Shown here one piece after another: positions 48,270 through 58,789 of a stretch of 64,000 bases of DNA. The stretch spans positions 132,082,522 to 132,146,521 of the forward strand of contig JBOZIK010000001.1 in assembly GCA_051453625.1 (NCBI GenBank). The letters run 5' to 3'. This DNA is from Welwitschia mirabilis. Taxonomy: Eukaryota > Gnetophyta > Gnetopsida > Welwitschiales. The notes beneath the pieces were generated by a model, which did not search any database, had not been told where the DNA came from, and saw nothing but the letters and a program-made list of their open reading frames with translations. Every line of letters begins with the position of its first letter. Within the stretch, counting starts at the first letter, position 1. The position numbers and the translations under genes are program-made.

Positions 48270-48960
48270 TATTAAGAACTATAGGTGAAATGAAGCTATG
48301 ACATAGGAAGCTTGGTCACATGAACAAAGACTTACTAAAGACCTTATCTTCAAAAAATATGGTAAGATGATCATGCTTGTAAGATATCCCAAAACATACC
48401 GTATATCTTTTACATCTTAATGTTATTGATTTGTATCCTATGAAAAGTCTTGATAAGAAAATATATTATTTAACTATTATTGATGATTACTCTTTCTTCA
48501 CATGGGCAGCTTTTCTTGCACATAAAGATGAGGAATTTGACATTTTTTCTAAATTGTGTATTAGGCTGCAAAATCAAAAGAGATATAAGATCAAGATAAT
48601 AAGAAGTGATGGTGACATCAAAGTTAAAAGGACAAGGTTTAGTGACTTTTATGAATAGTTTAATATCCTTCACCACTTCTCTATACCAAGAAATCCATTA
48701 CAAAATGAATTTGCTAAAAGAAATATTAGCTTCTACATGAAATGGTAAGAATGATGATGTCCAATCAATAGGTTCTATATCATTTTTGAGTAGAAATCAT
48801 TAACACTATAGGCTAAATTTCCAACCAAGTTCTAGTAAGATGCTTTACTTTCAAAACATCATGTGAATTATGGTCTAGTAAGAAACCCTCAGTAGGTTAT
48901 CTTTATGTATTTGATTAAATGAAAAGGATAAGTTAAGAAAATTCAATTCCAAAGTTGACA
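48270..48960 (+). pseudogene. Pre-integrase and integrase of SIRE-type copia, broken
   Basis: The GAG pre-integrase motif HRKLGHMNKDLLKTL (48300-48345) and a decayed H2C2 region come first. A 75-codon open stretch from 48431 then reads YPMKSLDKKIYYLTIIDDYS, FFTWAAFLAHKDE and IIRSDGDI (second catalytic Asp kept). At about 48690-48725 PRNPLQNEFAKRNI matches PRTPQQNGVAERKN, with Lys for the catalytic Glu. The C-terminal SCELW and KPSVGYLYVF motifs follow near 48850-48910. Confidence 0.83.
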
Positions 48961-49339
48961 ATGGCATTTTTCTAAGTTACTCCATGTTCAATAAAGCCTA
49001 TCAAGTATTTAAAACATAACTCATATAATAGAGAAAACTATAAATATCAAAATAGGTGATAGTAATTTAACTTATATTCCTGGGTAGGATGACTATATTT
49101 TCATATAGCTTAAATAATCATCTAGCAATTATTAAGTACAATCAAAGAGTGAGGAAGAGAAAGAAGAATAAGCATATAAGAAAACCTCTTCAAATATGAT
49201 TAGACTAAAGAGAAGTCATTTCCAAAGTAACATCATGGGTATTCTATATGATAGTATTCAAACTCAAAGCCATTCTAAGAAATTTTACAAATATGTATAA
49301 TATATCTCATAGGTAGGATTCAAAACTCTCATTAAAGTA

Positions 49340-49600
49340 GAAAATGATAAGCATTGGATGCTAGAAATGCAAAAGGAACTTAATTAGCTTAAAACATGTA
49401 ATGTTTAAGAACTTACTTTAAGGCCATTCAACAAATATATCAATGACATAAAATAGGCCTTTAGAAACAAAATAGATGAAAATGATAATGTTATTAGAAA
49501 TGAAGTAAAATTAATAGCTAAAAGGTACAACCAATAAGAAGGCATAAAATTTGAATAATCATTTATACTTATAGCATGTACAGTATAATCCATGAACATA
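49340..49600 (+). pseudogene. N-terminal fragment of copia reverse transcriptase
   Basis: Reads WMLEMQKEL, then KTCNV, then AFRNKIDENDNVIRNEVKLI, then AKRYN, then EGIKFE and SFILIA, the RVT_2 opening. The similarity ends near 49600. The YVDD box, RNase H and 3' LTR of this plus-strand element are missing. The 67-codon minus frame at 49405-49608 is a shadow. Confidence 0.8.
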
Positions 49601-49619
49601 CAGTGCAAATTAATTAACC

Positions 49620-50392
49620 AAGTATAAATGATTAAAAAAATTATTTATTCACATTTAATCAGATAGAAGATATTTAAATGAGTAGTCCAAAATCTTATAA
49701 AAAAGATATCAAAGAGTGGTACAATGATTTTGATGATTAAAAAATATATAAGAGAAACATTTTAGGGTTTTATAAGTAAACTAGATTCTCCAACAGATAA
49801 AAATGAGAGGCCAAATAGTTAGAAAAATTCTATTTTTGTAATAGCTGATTGATCCCTCAAAATGTCTAGTCAACCTTATCAAGTGCTGTTACTAAGGCCA
49901 GTCACTCCCATCTTCTTTTAGTTGATTCAAGTTTATTATGATACAATGTCTAGTAGATCCCTTAGGGATCTGGTTAATCGCATGTTTGATTGACTGCATT
50001 TTATTTTGATTGATACAAAGTCCAGAAAAATGTAAAACACTATTTATGGCCTAGGTCCAATTAACTCCTTAGGTATCTAATCAACTTCTTAATCAGAAAG
50101 GATGAAATTATTTTTCTTTAGGTATAGTCAACTTCTTTAGAATCTAGTCAACTTGTTCAGTTGACCCCTTAGTAATGTGTCTTTGATACTTTATAGTATA
50201 GATTTAGTTGACTTCTTAGAGATTTGGTAAATTCCTTTGAGGGTATGAAACTTATTAGATTCAGGTAAGTTTTGTAATAAATGTTTTTAGCTTTTAACTT
50301 ATAATGATTAATATTTTCTACAAAGGATACAACACATTTTGCTAAAATAGAAAATGCTAGTTTGACATTAACTTGGTAAATTTTAACCAAAA
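49620..50392 (-). repeat. 3' LTR of a minus-strand SIRE-type element, truncated
   Basis: Read leftwards from 50392 it starts t(g)ttggttaaaatttacc, then has repeated agttgacta/ctagtcaac words (50240-49850) typical of SIRE LTRs, then a TATA-like cttataaaaccct near 49775. The R-U5 part is cut off where the plus-strand copia RT begins. The left limit is approximate. Confidence 0.62.
49765..49777 (-). promoter_or_regulatory. TATA box in the minus-strand SIRE LTR
   Basis: On the minus strand, cttataaaacccta. It resembles the TATAAAACCCTAAA context of SIRE LTRs. Confidence 0.5.
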
Positions 50393-50406
50393 ATCTTCCC
50401 CTTTGA
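50393..50406 (-). other. Polypurine tract of the minus-strand SIRE
   Basis: Minus-strand gtgtcaaaggggaag directly before the LTR. A related ttgatgtcaaaaggggaag word lies at 50850-50870, just after the env-like ORF; such repeats of the tract are usual in SIRE 3' regions. Confidence 0.65.
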
Positions 50407-50936
50407 CACTAATGGCAAACCATACTTAGTTAAAAATATTAATTGAAGAACTCCCCCTTAGATTATGCTCATTAGGTTTATGAAAGAGTATTAAGCATGT
50501 ATATCAAATTAAAAATTTATAAAGGGTTTCCAACAAAAGCAATAGATATAACAATTTGTAGTACAATTTATAAGACATGTAATATCCATTGATATATGTG
50601 ATAAAATCATAGTTTAAGAGATATTTAATATTAATTAATAGATATAACAAAATCATGGTTCATGATATAAGGAATATGCATTAAATAGATAAGACAAAAT
50701 GATACCAAATGCATTTCTATTACTTAGCTTTAATTAGTACAATAGAAAAGGTGCTCATAAGAGTAATTACAATTGAGATAGACTAATAAGTACTACTAAA
50801 GATAACTAATGTCTAATACCAAAAGATAATAACTAAAAATACAACTAACTATTTCTTCCCCTTTTGACATCAATAATAAAGAAGAGAAAATTGACAAATA
50901 ACAAGCACAACTAAAAATAACAAAGAAGATAAGAAT
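50407..50936 (-). other. 3' untranslated region of the minus-strand SIRE
   Basis: AT-rich, no frame, between the env-like ORF and the polypurine tract. The polypurine-like word at 50850-50870 is the only feature I recognise. Confidence 0.5.
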
Positions 50937-51919
50937 TTAATGAGCTTCTTCTTCTTCTTTTTCCTCAGATTCTTCTTTAGAATCTAGGTCTTCTTCTTCC
51001 TTTTTTTCTTTAGCATCCTTTTGTGCTAAGCTACTAGCTTCCTTAGAAGTATCTACTACCTCATATTCTATTGTGATTAGAACCTCTTTCATGTGCCTTA
51101 TATGAGAATCTAGCCTCTTCAGGTATGAAAGTATCTCTTCAGAAGAGGCTTGCTTGGAAGAAGGAGACTTAAAAGATTTCTTAAATCCAACAAAAATATG
51201 CATGTAGGACAAAGTTGCACATCGAATGGCTAACATAGGAGTTAAAGTTTCTAACTTTGAGTGCAATTGAACTCTAAAATGATGACAAATATTAGCAATC
51301 AAAATAGAATAAGGAAGATTCCTAGTCTTGTGATACTCCAACTAAGAGATCATGTTTTTCAACATAATGGTAAAAGCATCAATAGAATGCCTAGTTCTCA
51401 CTAAATACAATAAATAAAATCTATGTTGGAGGTCCCATCATGATGACCCACCAAAGGTAAGAAACTATAAGTAAAGAACAAATGAAAAAAGTGGTATTTT
51501 GGGGTAAGGTAGGAGGTGGAGATGGTAATTTTCCATTGATGAAACTTAGCATAGAGCTCTATGGTGATCTTTATTTTATCCTCCATAGAATTATGTAGGA
51601 GCCAAAACTCCTCATAATTTAATCTAAGGAGATTTGTGAGGGAGGCAATAAGATCTTCAATAACTCTGATCCTCTTCCTCGAAACAAGGATTATTAAAAT
51701 AGAAGAGTCAACATCAAAATAAGCATTATAATAAAACATTCTAGTGAGGAAAGGGTAGGCTGACCCTGAGACATCAAGAAAATAGAATAAATAAAGCTCA
51801 TTCAAGAGACTTACCACATCTTTGATTTCCCTTAGTTCTCTAAAAGTAATAAGCTTTTTTTGGTAGATAGGCTTCTTCTCAAACTTCTCTGAGAACTTGT
51901 CTAAGGATTTATTAGACAT
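50937..51919 (-). pseudogene. Env-like / plant transposon-associated ORF of SIRE, one frameshift
   Basis: Read leftwards, Met at 51919 opens 172 codons (to 51401): Lys-rich N-terminus, then FRELREIKDVVSLL, then SAYPFLTRMFYYNAYFD, then an acidic/hydrophobic middle and a C-terminal WKITISTSYLTPKYHF. After a frame shift near 51400 and one stop near 51345, 134 codons follow (51341-50937): EYHKTRNLPYSILIANICHH, FRVQLHSKLETL, a Ser/Lys stretch, a coiled-coil-like segment and a Glu/Lys-rich end. The pattern is that of the 'putative plant transposon protein' domain found in SIRE and Athila env-like ORFs. Membrane segments are not evident, so an envelope role is doubtful. It is the best preserved long coding region here. 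Its role is not known. Confidence 0.68.
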
Positions 51920-52099
51920 TCCAAAGCAAAAACTAAAGAGAGATAACTATAATTAAAGGAGATAAGAGAATAGGTATGAATAGAAAAGGGTAAAAATTAA
52001 TAATATTTTAAAGAAGGAAAATCAAGTTATATTTAAGAAAATTATCGAGTCCATTGCCTTAAACTTTCACACTATAATCCTATAGGTCTGATTGACTAG
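51920..52099 (-). other. SIRE sequence upstream of the env-like ORF
   Basis: A/G-rich on the plus strand, no frame. It ends at the left edge of element 3's LTR; the last five bases actag (52095-52099) would be one copy of that element's target duplication, the other lying outside the window. Confidence 0.45.
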
Positions 52100-53198
52100 T
52101 GTTGCAGTGTGTATTTATGCAATGGTTTGGTCATGAGTATAATCCTATTAATTATAAATAATAATGCATAAACACAACACACTAATATAGATGGAAGTAA
52201 TTCGAATGTTGTAATCTGTTGAAGAATAAAGTAGGAAATAAGAGAGTTGCTTTCTATAAAGAAATACTTGCACCCTAATCTATAGAAATAACTTGCAATG
52301 TATGAAAGTAAAATATAATACACTTGTATAAAGCTAATCTAAGAAAAGGAAATAATAATGTACCTAATCTAAATTAACTAAGCACAACCTTGATAAAAGT
52401 TACCTTCATAACCTGTATCACTAAAGAAACTATCATTAAATTAGAAGCAACATAAGCTATAAGGGTTAGACACAATCACACATTAAAATCATAAAAAAAA
52501 TTATTTTGTATTAGTTAAACCACATGTGTATTATAAAGTAGCTACACCTTAATGGAAAAAACACCATTCAATACCAAAAAAACATCTTTTTACAACTATA
52601 AGAATGGGTTTCTGGCCCTCCAATCTTCTATCATGAGAATTTCAAGTGTAATTAAATATAAGTAGGAGTCGAGGAAGAGATTTCTATTTATTAACTTAAC
52701 ACATAATAACAAAGATAGAATGATGCAAGTAAGTCATAATGGCTATGCAAGGAAAAAATGGAAAATAAGAGCGGTAGAAGTTAGGTGAATTTTTAGTCTA
52801 GATGTTACAATAGTATCATCTAGTTGGTCATCCAGATGATAGAAGAGATGATGCCATCTCATAATTAATTCATGTCAGCTACTTGATAGACTACAATCAG
52901 TATTCCAGTTGGCACTCTTACATAGTCATCTGTATAGTCATCTAGATGATTAAGTGGATGATGGTCTTTGATAATTATTTAATTATTGCAACAGTCTCAA
53001 TGTTTATAAAAAGTTATCATCAGAAATATAAAGTATTCAGATTTGTTCAAAATGCTATAAATTATTATGGAGATTGTGTGTTTTCATCCCTTTCATCTCA
53101 GCTCTCCATTATCATAAAAATCAAGCATTTACTTATTTATTTACCTATAAAATCACTTAAAATACATTATTAAATATGTATAACTTGGTAGCGTAACA
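52100..53198 (-). repeat. 3' LTR of element 3
   Basis: On the minus strand it begins tgttacgctaccaagttat (53198) and ends cacactgcaaca (52100). It is related to the LTR of element 2, especially at the ends (accaa; tacacac..gcaaca). It holds GTCATC/GATGAC hairpin words at 52795-52960 and a TATA-like tttttataaac at about 53013-53003. Confidence 0.85.
52815..52965 (-). promoter_or_regulatory. GTCATC/GATGAC hairpin cluster in U3 of element 3
   Basis: Plus-strand words gtcatccagatgat (about 52828), gatgatgccatctcat (52848) and gtcatctagatgat (52937), plus catagtcatctgtatagtca. The centres are palindromic (tcatctagatga). Position next to the TATA box is the same as in elements 1 and 2. Confidence 0.55.
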
Positions 53199-53216
53199 AA
53201 TCCCCCACTTATCCTT
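53199..53216 (-). other. Polypurine tract of element 3
   Basis: Minus strand aaggataagtgggggatt, directly before the LTR start. It is the best preserved of the three tracts. Confidence 0.82.
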
Positions 53217-53750
53217 GTCAGTCCCTAATAAGACTAGGTGGTAAATCATATTTGCAAGCTAAATTTTTAGATAATAAAATAGCTAGGATATTTGAGAAAA
53301 TTATCTTAGAAAGATTTGAAAAAAATTTAGGTATACAAACTAATTTCAAAAAATCAGAAAAACTAAACATTTTACTTGCTAGAAACTAAGCCAGTCAGTC
53401 ATTTCGGTCATCATCTAGATAATGGAAAGAACAATAGGCTCTGAAAAAAGTTTTAAAATTTGGAATCTATGATAGAATTTTATTTTTATAGATAGTTAGT
53501 AGATATAATAAAATAGTTTCCCATTGAATAAAGAAATAATAAATGAAATTAAAGTAAAATATATCCTCATCATGACATGTAAAAGTTAAAAGATAATCAT
53601 GAAAAATTAGATACAAATAAGTGCACCATGCTAAAAAGATATGTCTTTATAAATATTAGAAGAGAATTTTTTAGTATAAAAAGTATATAGAAGGGGAGAT
53701 ACAAAATAATAATACAAATCACTCCCCTCATCTACACATGATAAACTATG
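53217..53750 (-). other. 3' noncoding sequence of element 3
   Basis: AT-rich, no frame. A tcatctagataatgg word at 53413 is another decayed GTCATC-type site. Confidence 0.4.
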
Positions 53751-53754
53751 AATT

Positions 53755-55000
53755 GACAGCTAGTTCAAGAGTAGGTGGAGAAGGAGGATGCTTAAGATCT
53801 ATAGGGAAATGGATGTCTAGAGATCTAGAGATAGACTTGACTATCTCATCGTCCTAGACACAAACCACTTCAGGGATATTTATAGTTACACTCTACTGAA
53901 TGAAGATAACACACTAGCATATGTCAATAATTTGGTCCTTAGTGTGCTATACTATCCTTTCAATAGATAGAATCCTCTACTCAAATGTCTGCTATCTCTG
54001 ATCAAGAGTCTGTATCCTTTGATTGAGTACTATGTTCTTTAATTAAGAGTATAAATCCTTTAATTAACTATATAGATACCTGTGTCTATAAAACCTTTAA
54101 TGGTCTTAGTGGTCTCAGCCAAAAGAGCCTGGATTTGCTCAAGATGGTTCCAACTGTAGATCTTTGTGCCTGACATTTCTCTACCTCTTCTAGAACCTTT
54201 ATATTCATGTCCTATAAATAACATGTAGATGTATAAATGTGTGATAAATGCTACTTACCCATGAGCACTAGTATCACAAATTGTCTAAAAAGTACTAAGA
54301 GGAGGCATGGATAGCCAAGTATCTAAAGGTGTCATGCCTCTATCATGGATTTGAGTCTCCTCCAAATAAAAGTCGAAAGATTCATCTACTTCTCCTATCT
54401 AAAAGCTATTAAGATCTGTAAATGGGCCATCATAGCATGACTATTTTGGAATGATGGACTAATGTTATGAATCAGCCCTCTATGCAATAACTTGTATGTG
54501 GGGATCAGCTGGGTAACATTTATCCCTTGTCAATCAGTAGTTAAATTAGCTAGTATATTCAAAATGATACCATATACTCAACACTCCTCTCTCCCACTAG
54601 CTGAATAAATGTGCATGCTTCCAAGCCCACTAAAATCTGTGATAACTATAATGTGAAATGTAATGATCATGTCCTGTAGCTAATCATGAACATCAAGTCA
54701 TCTTTTTATGTGCATAGTTTCATAGAACTCTCTCATCTCTAACACGTAATAAGATCCATGCACATATATAATCCATCAAAGCTATAAGTTTGTCAGTTGT
54801 TAGTCTATGTCAAGCTCTATATGGCTCATGAAGTTACCAAAATGCTGTTCAACCTGGCTGCCAATGATCTATATACTCAAAAAAATGACCGTGTCGAGGT
54901 GGCAAATGTGTGGGCTTTGCACACTCAATCTCTAACTCTATTAGAGGATCTGCCTCCTTCTCTACTACCTCAACCTCAGTCTTAACCTATCTAGCTCTAT
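53755..55000 (-). pseudogene. Env-like / transposon-associated ORF relic of element 3
   Basis: Read leftwards the frame gives VEQHFGNF, then LEMREFYETMHIKR, then VITDFSGLGSMHIY, then VYGIILNILANLT, then INVTQLIPTYKLLHRGLI, then IQALLAETTKTIKGF and a helical tail. The order (EFYxN-like motif, middle domain, then a heptad-like C-terminus) is that of the same family as the ORF at 50937-51919, but with many more stops. It lies after pol in sense orientation, the place of the env-like gene of Athila. The 62-codon plus-strand frame at 54797-54985 is a shadow. Confidence 0.55.
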
Positions 55001-56654
55001 GTGTATAGGACCTCTTCAATTAGAAACACAAAATTCATCATGTATAAACAGAAAGACATGTCAAAACGTCACATGAATGCACAATAATGACTCCTGAAAT
55101 CGAAAAAAAACTATGAAAAATACTAAAAATATGTTCTGCCCCTTCTAAAAGTTTCAATGCATCCCAAATTACCTAAACATGAGAGAAAAATGAGTAAAAT
55201 GCAAAAAATGCAAAAAAAATTATTTTTAGTAGGCCCCATATGAAGTGAAAATTTGAAGTACTCAAATAAAAAATATAATTTGGCAAAGTTGTAGAACACA
55301 TCGAACTGATTAATTTTGCCTAAAGGACCATCACATTTCAACCTACGGTTTATGAGAAAACAAGTGTGAAAGGTGAAAATGTGAAATTACCTCATAAAAT
55401 GTAAAAATGTTTATAACTCAAAAAATACATAGTGACATTCAAATTTGTAAGTCCTAAAATAAAGAACACAAAAAATTGAATGATATACATGAAAACTACA
55501 CATCAAAAGGTTAAAAAATGGGAGAAAAAAGTGAAAAATAGGAGGAGAGAGAAACATATGTCATTTTTGAAAATCTACCAAAATCTAGCAAATCTAGACA
55601 CGAAATCAAGTGGAACAAGTTTTGGAATGCTGGTACAAGCTAGAGGAATCGTCTCTTAAAGGAATGGACAAAAATAATGAAAAAAATGAGAGAAACCAAG
55701 GAAAAAGGATTTGGGTTATGGTTTTATTACATTATCATCCGGTCATGTCATCTGGACGATAGGCCTAAGATGACTCTTAGAAAAATCAGTCCATCGTCCA
55801 CCCAGTGTCATCTAGACAACTAGGTAGAAAACAAGGCATGAAAAAGATTTTCAAAAAGAAAAAAGATCAGCCAGAAAATTGAGGCTCAAATATGATCATT
55901 TAAATAGTAATTCTAAATAAAAAACTTAGAAATGCAGAAAATCAAATAGAAAACCAAGAAAAACAAAGGAAAAGGATAAATCAATGAGAAATAAAAAATG
56001 ATGGCTAAAGAAAATAAACTACCTAAGTTAAATTCTGTAACAAAAACTACATGAATGCACCCAAACATAAAAGAAAAGCATGATAAACTTAGAACTCCAT
56101 AAGCTATAATAAAACTCATAAAAAACTATAGAATGAAAAATATGTTCTGTTTCAGTGTGCAAATTCTTTCTAAAAAATGATTTAACATGAAAGAATAGTA
56201 AAGAAACTACTAAATGATTAAGGTATTATGAAAGCATAAGAAAATGCATAAATGACTTTGAAATCTTAAACTCAAAAACCAAAGAAATACAGAGTGAAAA
56301 TGGACATAAGGAATAAGAAGAATATTATTTATCTATTCTAAGTACTAGTCTAGCAAACTTTGAAGGAAGACATTATAATGTCATCTGAGTAAATATGCAT
56401 GACAAAATGTGTATACTTCATAAAGTTCACTAAAAAATGTAGTGGTTATGATGATAGTCAAAGCTTCAAGTGCATAAAACAATAAATGTCAAAATCAAAA
56501 GTTTCTTAGAAATGAACTCATCTACTTCCCCTCACAAACACACGAATCTTCAAAAGTAAACTGAACAAGTGAAAATACTAAGAGTCTAGGAAACAAGTAA
56601 TGCCTCTGATGATACTAAGAATATCACTGATCACTAATATCAAAGTTTATTTCT
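55001..56654 (-). other. Noncoding middle of element 3, partly duplicated
   Basis: A-rich sequence without a frame. The parts around 55070-55140 and 56050-56150 share acatgaatgcac and aaaaatatgttctg in the same order, suggesting a repeat with ~1 kb offset. Two GTCATC/GATGAC-type sites lie at 55735-55815 (tcatctggacgat; gtcatctagacaac). Confidence 0.45.
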
Positions 56655-56815
56655 TTTTTCATGATAAGGGGAGTACAACCACTATCAGAGGAGTAGGAAC
56701 CCATGAATTATGACCAACTAATCCCCTAGTGGAGTTCCCATAGCTATCAACACTGTCAAGGGTTCTTTTTGGAAATATTTATCTTAGTGCAGTAGAACAT
56801 CATGATGACCATGTA
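56655..56815 (-). repeat. Post-pol conserved block, copy in element 3
   Basis: Reverse strand: acatggtcatcatgatgttc, then agctatgggaactcc, then attagttggtcataattcat, then gatagtggttgtactccc. It keeps the order and approximate spacing of the blocks in elements 1 and 2. Confidence 0.78.
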
Positions 56816-56854
56816 TTTTTCTTTCAAACTTAAAATATAATAGCCTATGATCAT

Positions 56855-56858
<4 letters not shown>

Positions 56859-56900
<42 letters not shown>

Positions 56901-57000
56901 NNNNNNNNNNNNNNNNNNNNNNNNNNNNNNNNNNNNNNNNNNNNNNNNNNNNNNNNNNNNNNNNNNNNNNNNNNNNNNNNNNNNNNNNNNNNNNNNNNNN

Positions 57001-57064
<64 letters not shown>
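56859..57064 (+). repeat. (CT)n microsatellite around an assembly gap
   Basis: CT dinucleotide runs of about 42 and 64 bases flank 100 N at 56901-57000. The true array length is unknown. The long frames here on both strands are low complexity. Confidence 0.9.
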
Positions 57065-57065
<1 letters not shown>

Positions 57066-57400
57066 TTTGTTTTTGAAAAATTCCTATATGATTACACACT
57101 TAAAAAGATCAAACTAAATAGGTGAGATAAAAGATAGAAAAAAACACTCCCAAACAACCTAAGACCTTAACACCATTGAAAAAGGCACAAGAAACCGAGG
57201 CATCTTCTTTCAAATGAACTCCATATACATGGAAATGTCTCAAAATTGGGTGAATCCAATCTTACCACTATAAATGCTCAAGTGTAAAACTAGTCGTAAA
57301 ACTTCATAAAGTAATACATAAGTCATGTTTGAAAGATGATCATGTAACATCATAATATCAACTAAAGAAGTAGGCTAAGAACAAACTTAGATAATGATAG
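57065..57400 (-). other. Region after pol in element 3
   Basis: Matches 42950-43075 of element 2 in reverse (tgatcatctttcaaacatga and gacatttccatgtatatgga). No frame. Confidence 0.5.
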
Positions 57401-57419
57401 GAAGGAAGTCCTCCTCATC

Positions 57420-57985
57420 AAGGGGAACCTACAAAACTAGTACTTCTATTATGTTCATGATAATATTTAAAGATCCTTTATATAATTTTAACCATTACTC
57501 ATTAATCTTCTGAATCTCTCTAGTCTCTGAGTCTAAAATCTCAACTGAGCCATTAAGATACACTTTCTATATAAGGTAAGGACCTAGCCATTTAAAGGTC
57601 AACTTGTTATTTAAAAGATGAATTCAATTATTGTATAACAAGACAAGTTGAATAGGTTTAAAATTTTTATGAAAAATCTTTTTATTATATTTAAACTTTG
57701 CTTGGAATTTATGAATTAATTGACGATGTATAGCATGAGTACCTTTTTTATCAAGATGGTCTAATTAGGCTAATATATGTTTAAGGTTTTTATAAAGGTC
57801 CATAAGATTAAGTTAATGAGAAGAACAATAAGAGTTATAGCATACATCAATATGTAAAATACAAACTTTTCCATACATAAGTTCATAAGGTGAAAAAATA
57901 AGAGAATTATACGAAGTAGTATGATAAGCCTAAAGAACATCATTAAGCTTAGAAAGATTTTTTTAATAGAGATAAGCATTTGCAA
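57420..57985 (-). pseudogene. Integrase C-terminal part of element 3
   Basis: Read leftwards: AYHTTSYNSLIFSPYELMYG (57930-57870), then a long helical linker, KFKYNKKIFHKNFKPIQLVL, LLNNKLTFKWLGPYLI, NGSVEILDSETREI and NEWLKLY-like. This is the full Athila/Tat integrase tail, including the part retained in elements 1 and 2. Confidence 0.82.
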
Positions 57986-57989
57986 CATT

Positions 57990-58785
57990 TCTTAATTTCT
58001 CTGTTTGCATTTTTATCCTATTCATTGGTCTGTGGATGATAAGCATAAGCTACTCTATATTCTATTCCAATGAATAAAAGAAGTTTTCTAAAAAGCTGAT
58101 TAATAAAATAAGTTTATTTATCACTAATGATAACTTTAGGAAAACCAAATCTTTGAAAAATATAAGTGTTAAAAAATGATAAATAATTTAACTATCATTT
58201 AAATAAGTAGGAAATTACTTCAACTTATTTACTAACATAATCTACCACTAAAATATAATGTTTATCCTGAGAAGGTGGGTGAATAGGGCCTATAAAATTA
58301 ACACCCTAATAGTCAAAAGGCTCACATTCAAGAATAGTCTAAAGGGAATCTCCTAAGCATGAATAAGGCTATCATAATGTTGATAAGGATCACACCTTCT
58401 AGCAAAATTTAAAAAAAAAAAATCCTAAAAAACAGTAGGCTAGTAAAGACTAGAATGAATAATTTTCATAGCCATTTTCTATTCATTAAAATAACCTACA
58501 CAAATATCACCATGATAAAAATAAAGGATTTTAGATTTTTCCTAATCAACCATACATTTTCACATAATTTAGTTTTTATACCTACGATACAAATATGACT
58601 CTATTCATTCATAGTTACCTATTTTATAGAGAAAATATTTGCGTCAATTATAAGTCCAATGTTTAAGTGCTTTCACAGTAACAAGGTAATTAACAACATC
58701 AGCATACTAAGGAGGAGGATAAGTAGAATATATGACAAAATGTTTCTCATTTGGAAAAGAATCATCAATAATAGAGACAAGTTTT
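57990..58785 (-). pseudogene. Integrase segment of element 3, second (downstream) copy
   Basis: Covers the post-RNase H linker (DDSFPNEKHFVIY, near 58770), an H2C2 zinc region and the core: CEPFDY, then GVNFIGPIHPP (about 58325-58280; Asn at the first catalytic Asp), DKHYILVVDYVSK, then VIISDKTYFINQLFRK-like and YHPQTN (58025). Order and content are the same as 58790-59580. It is more stop-ridden than the upstream copy. Confidence 0.82.
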
Positions 58786-58789
58786 TATA

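Noticed and set aside
50937-51919. Possible host gene
   Set aside because: Motif order, the following polypurine-like words and a SIRE-type LTR place it in a retrotransposon.
56847-57125. Frames on both strands across the CT array
   Set aside because: Low-complexity translation through an N gap.
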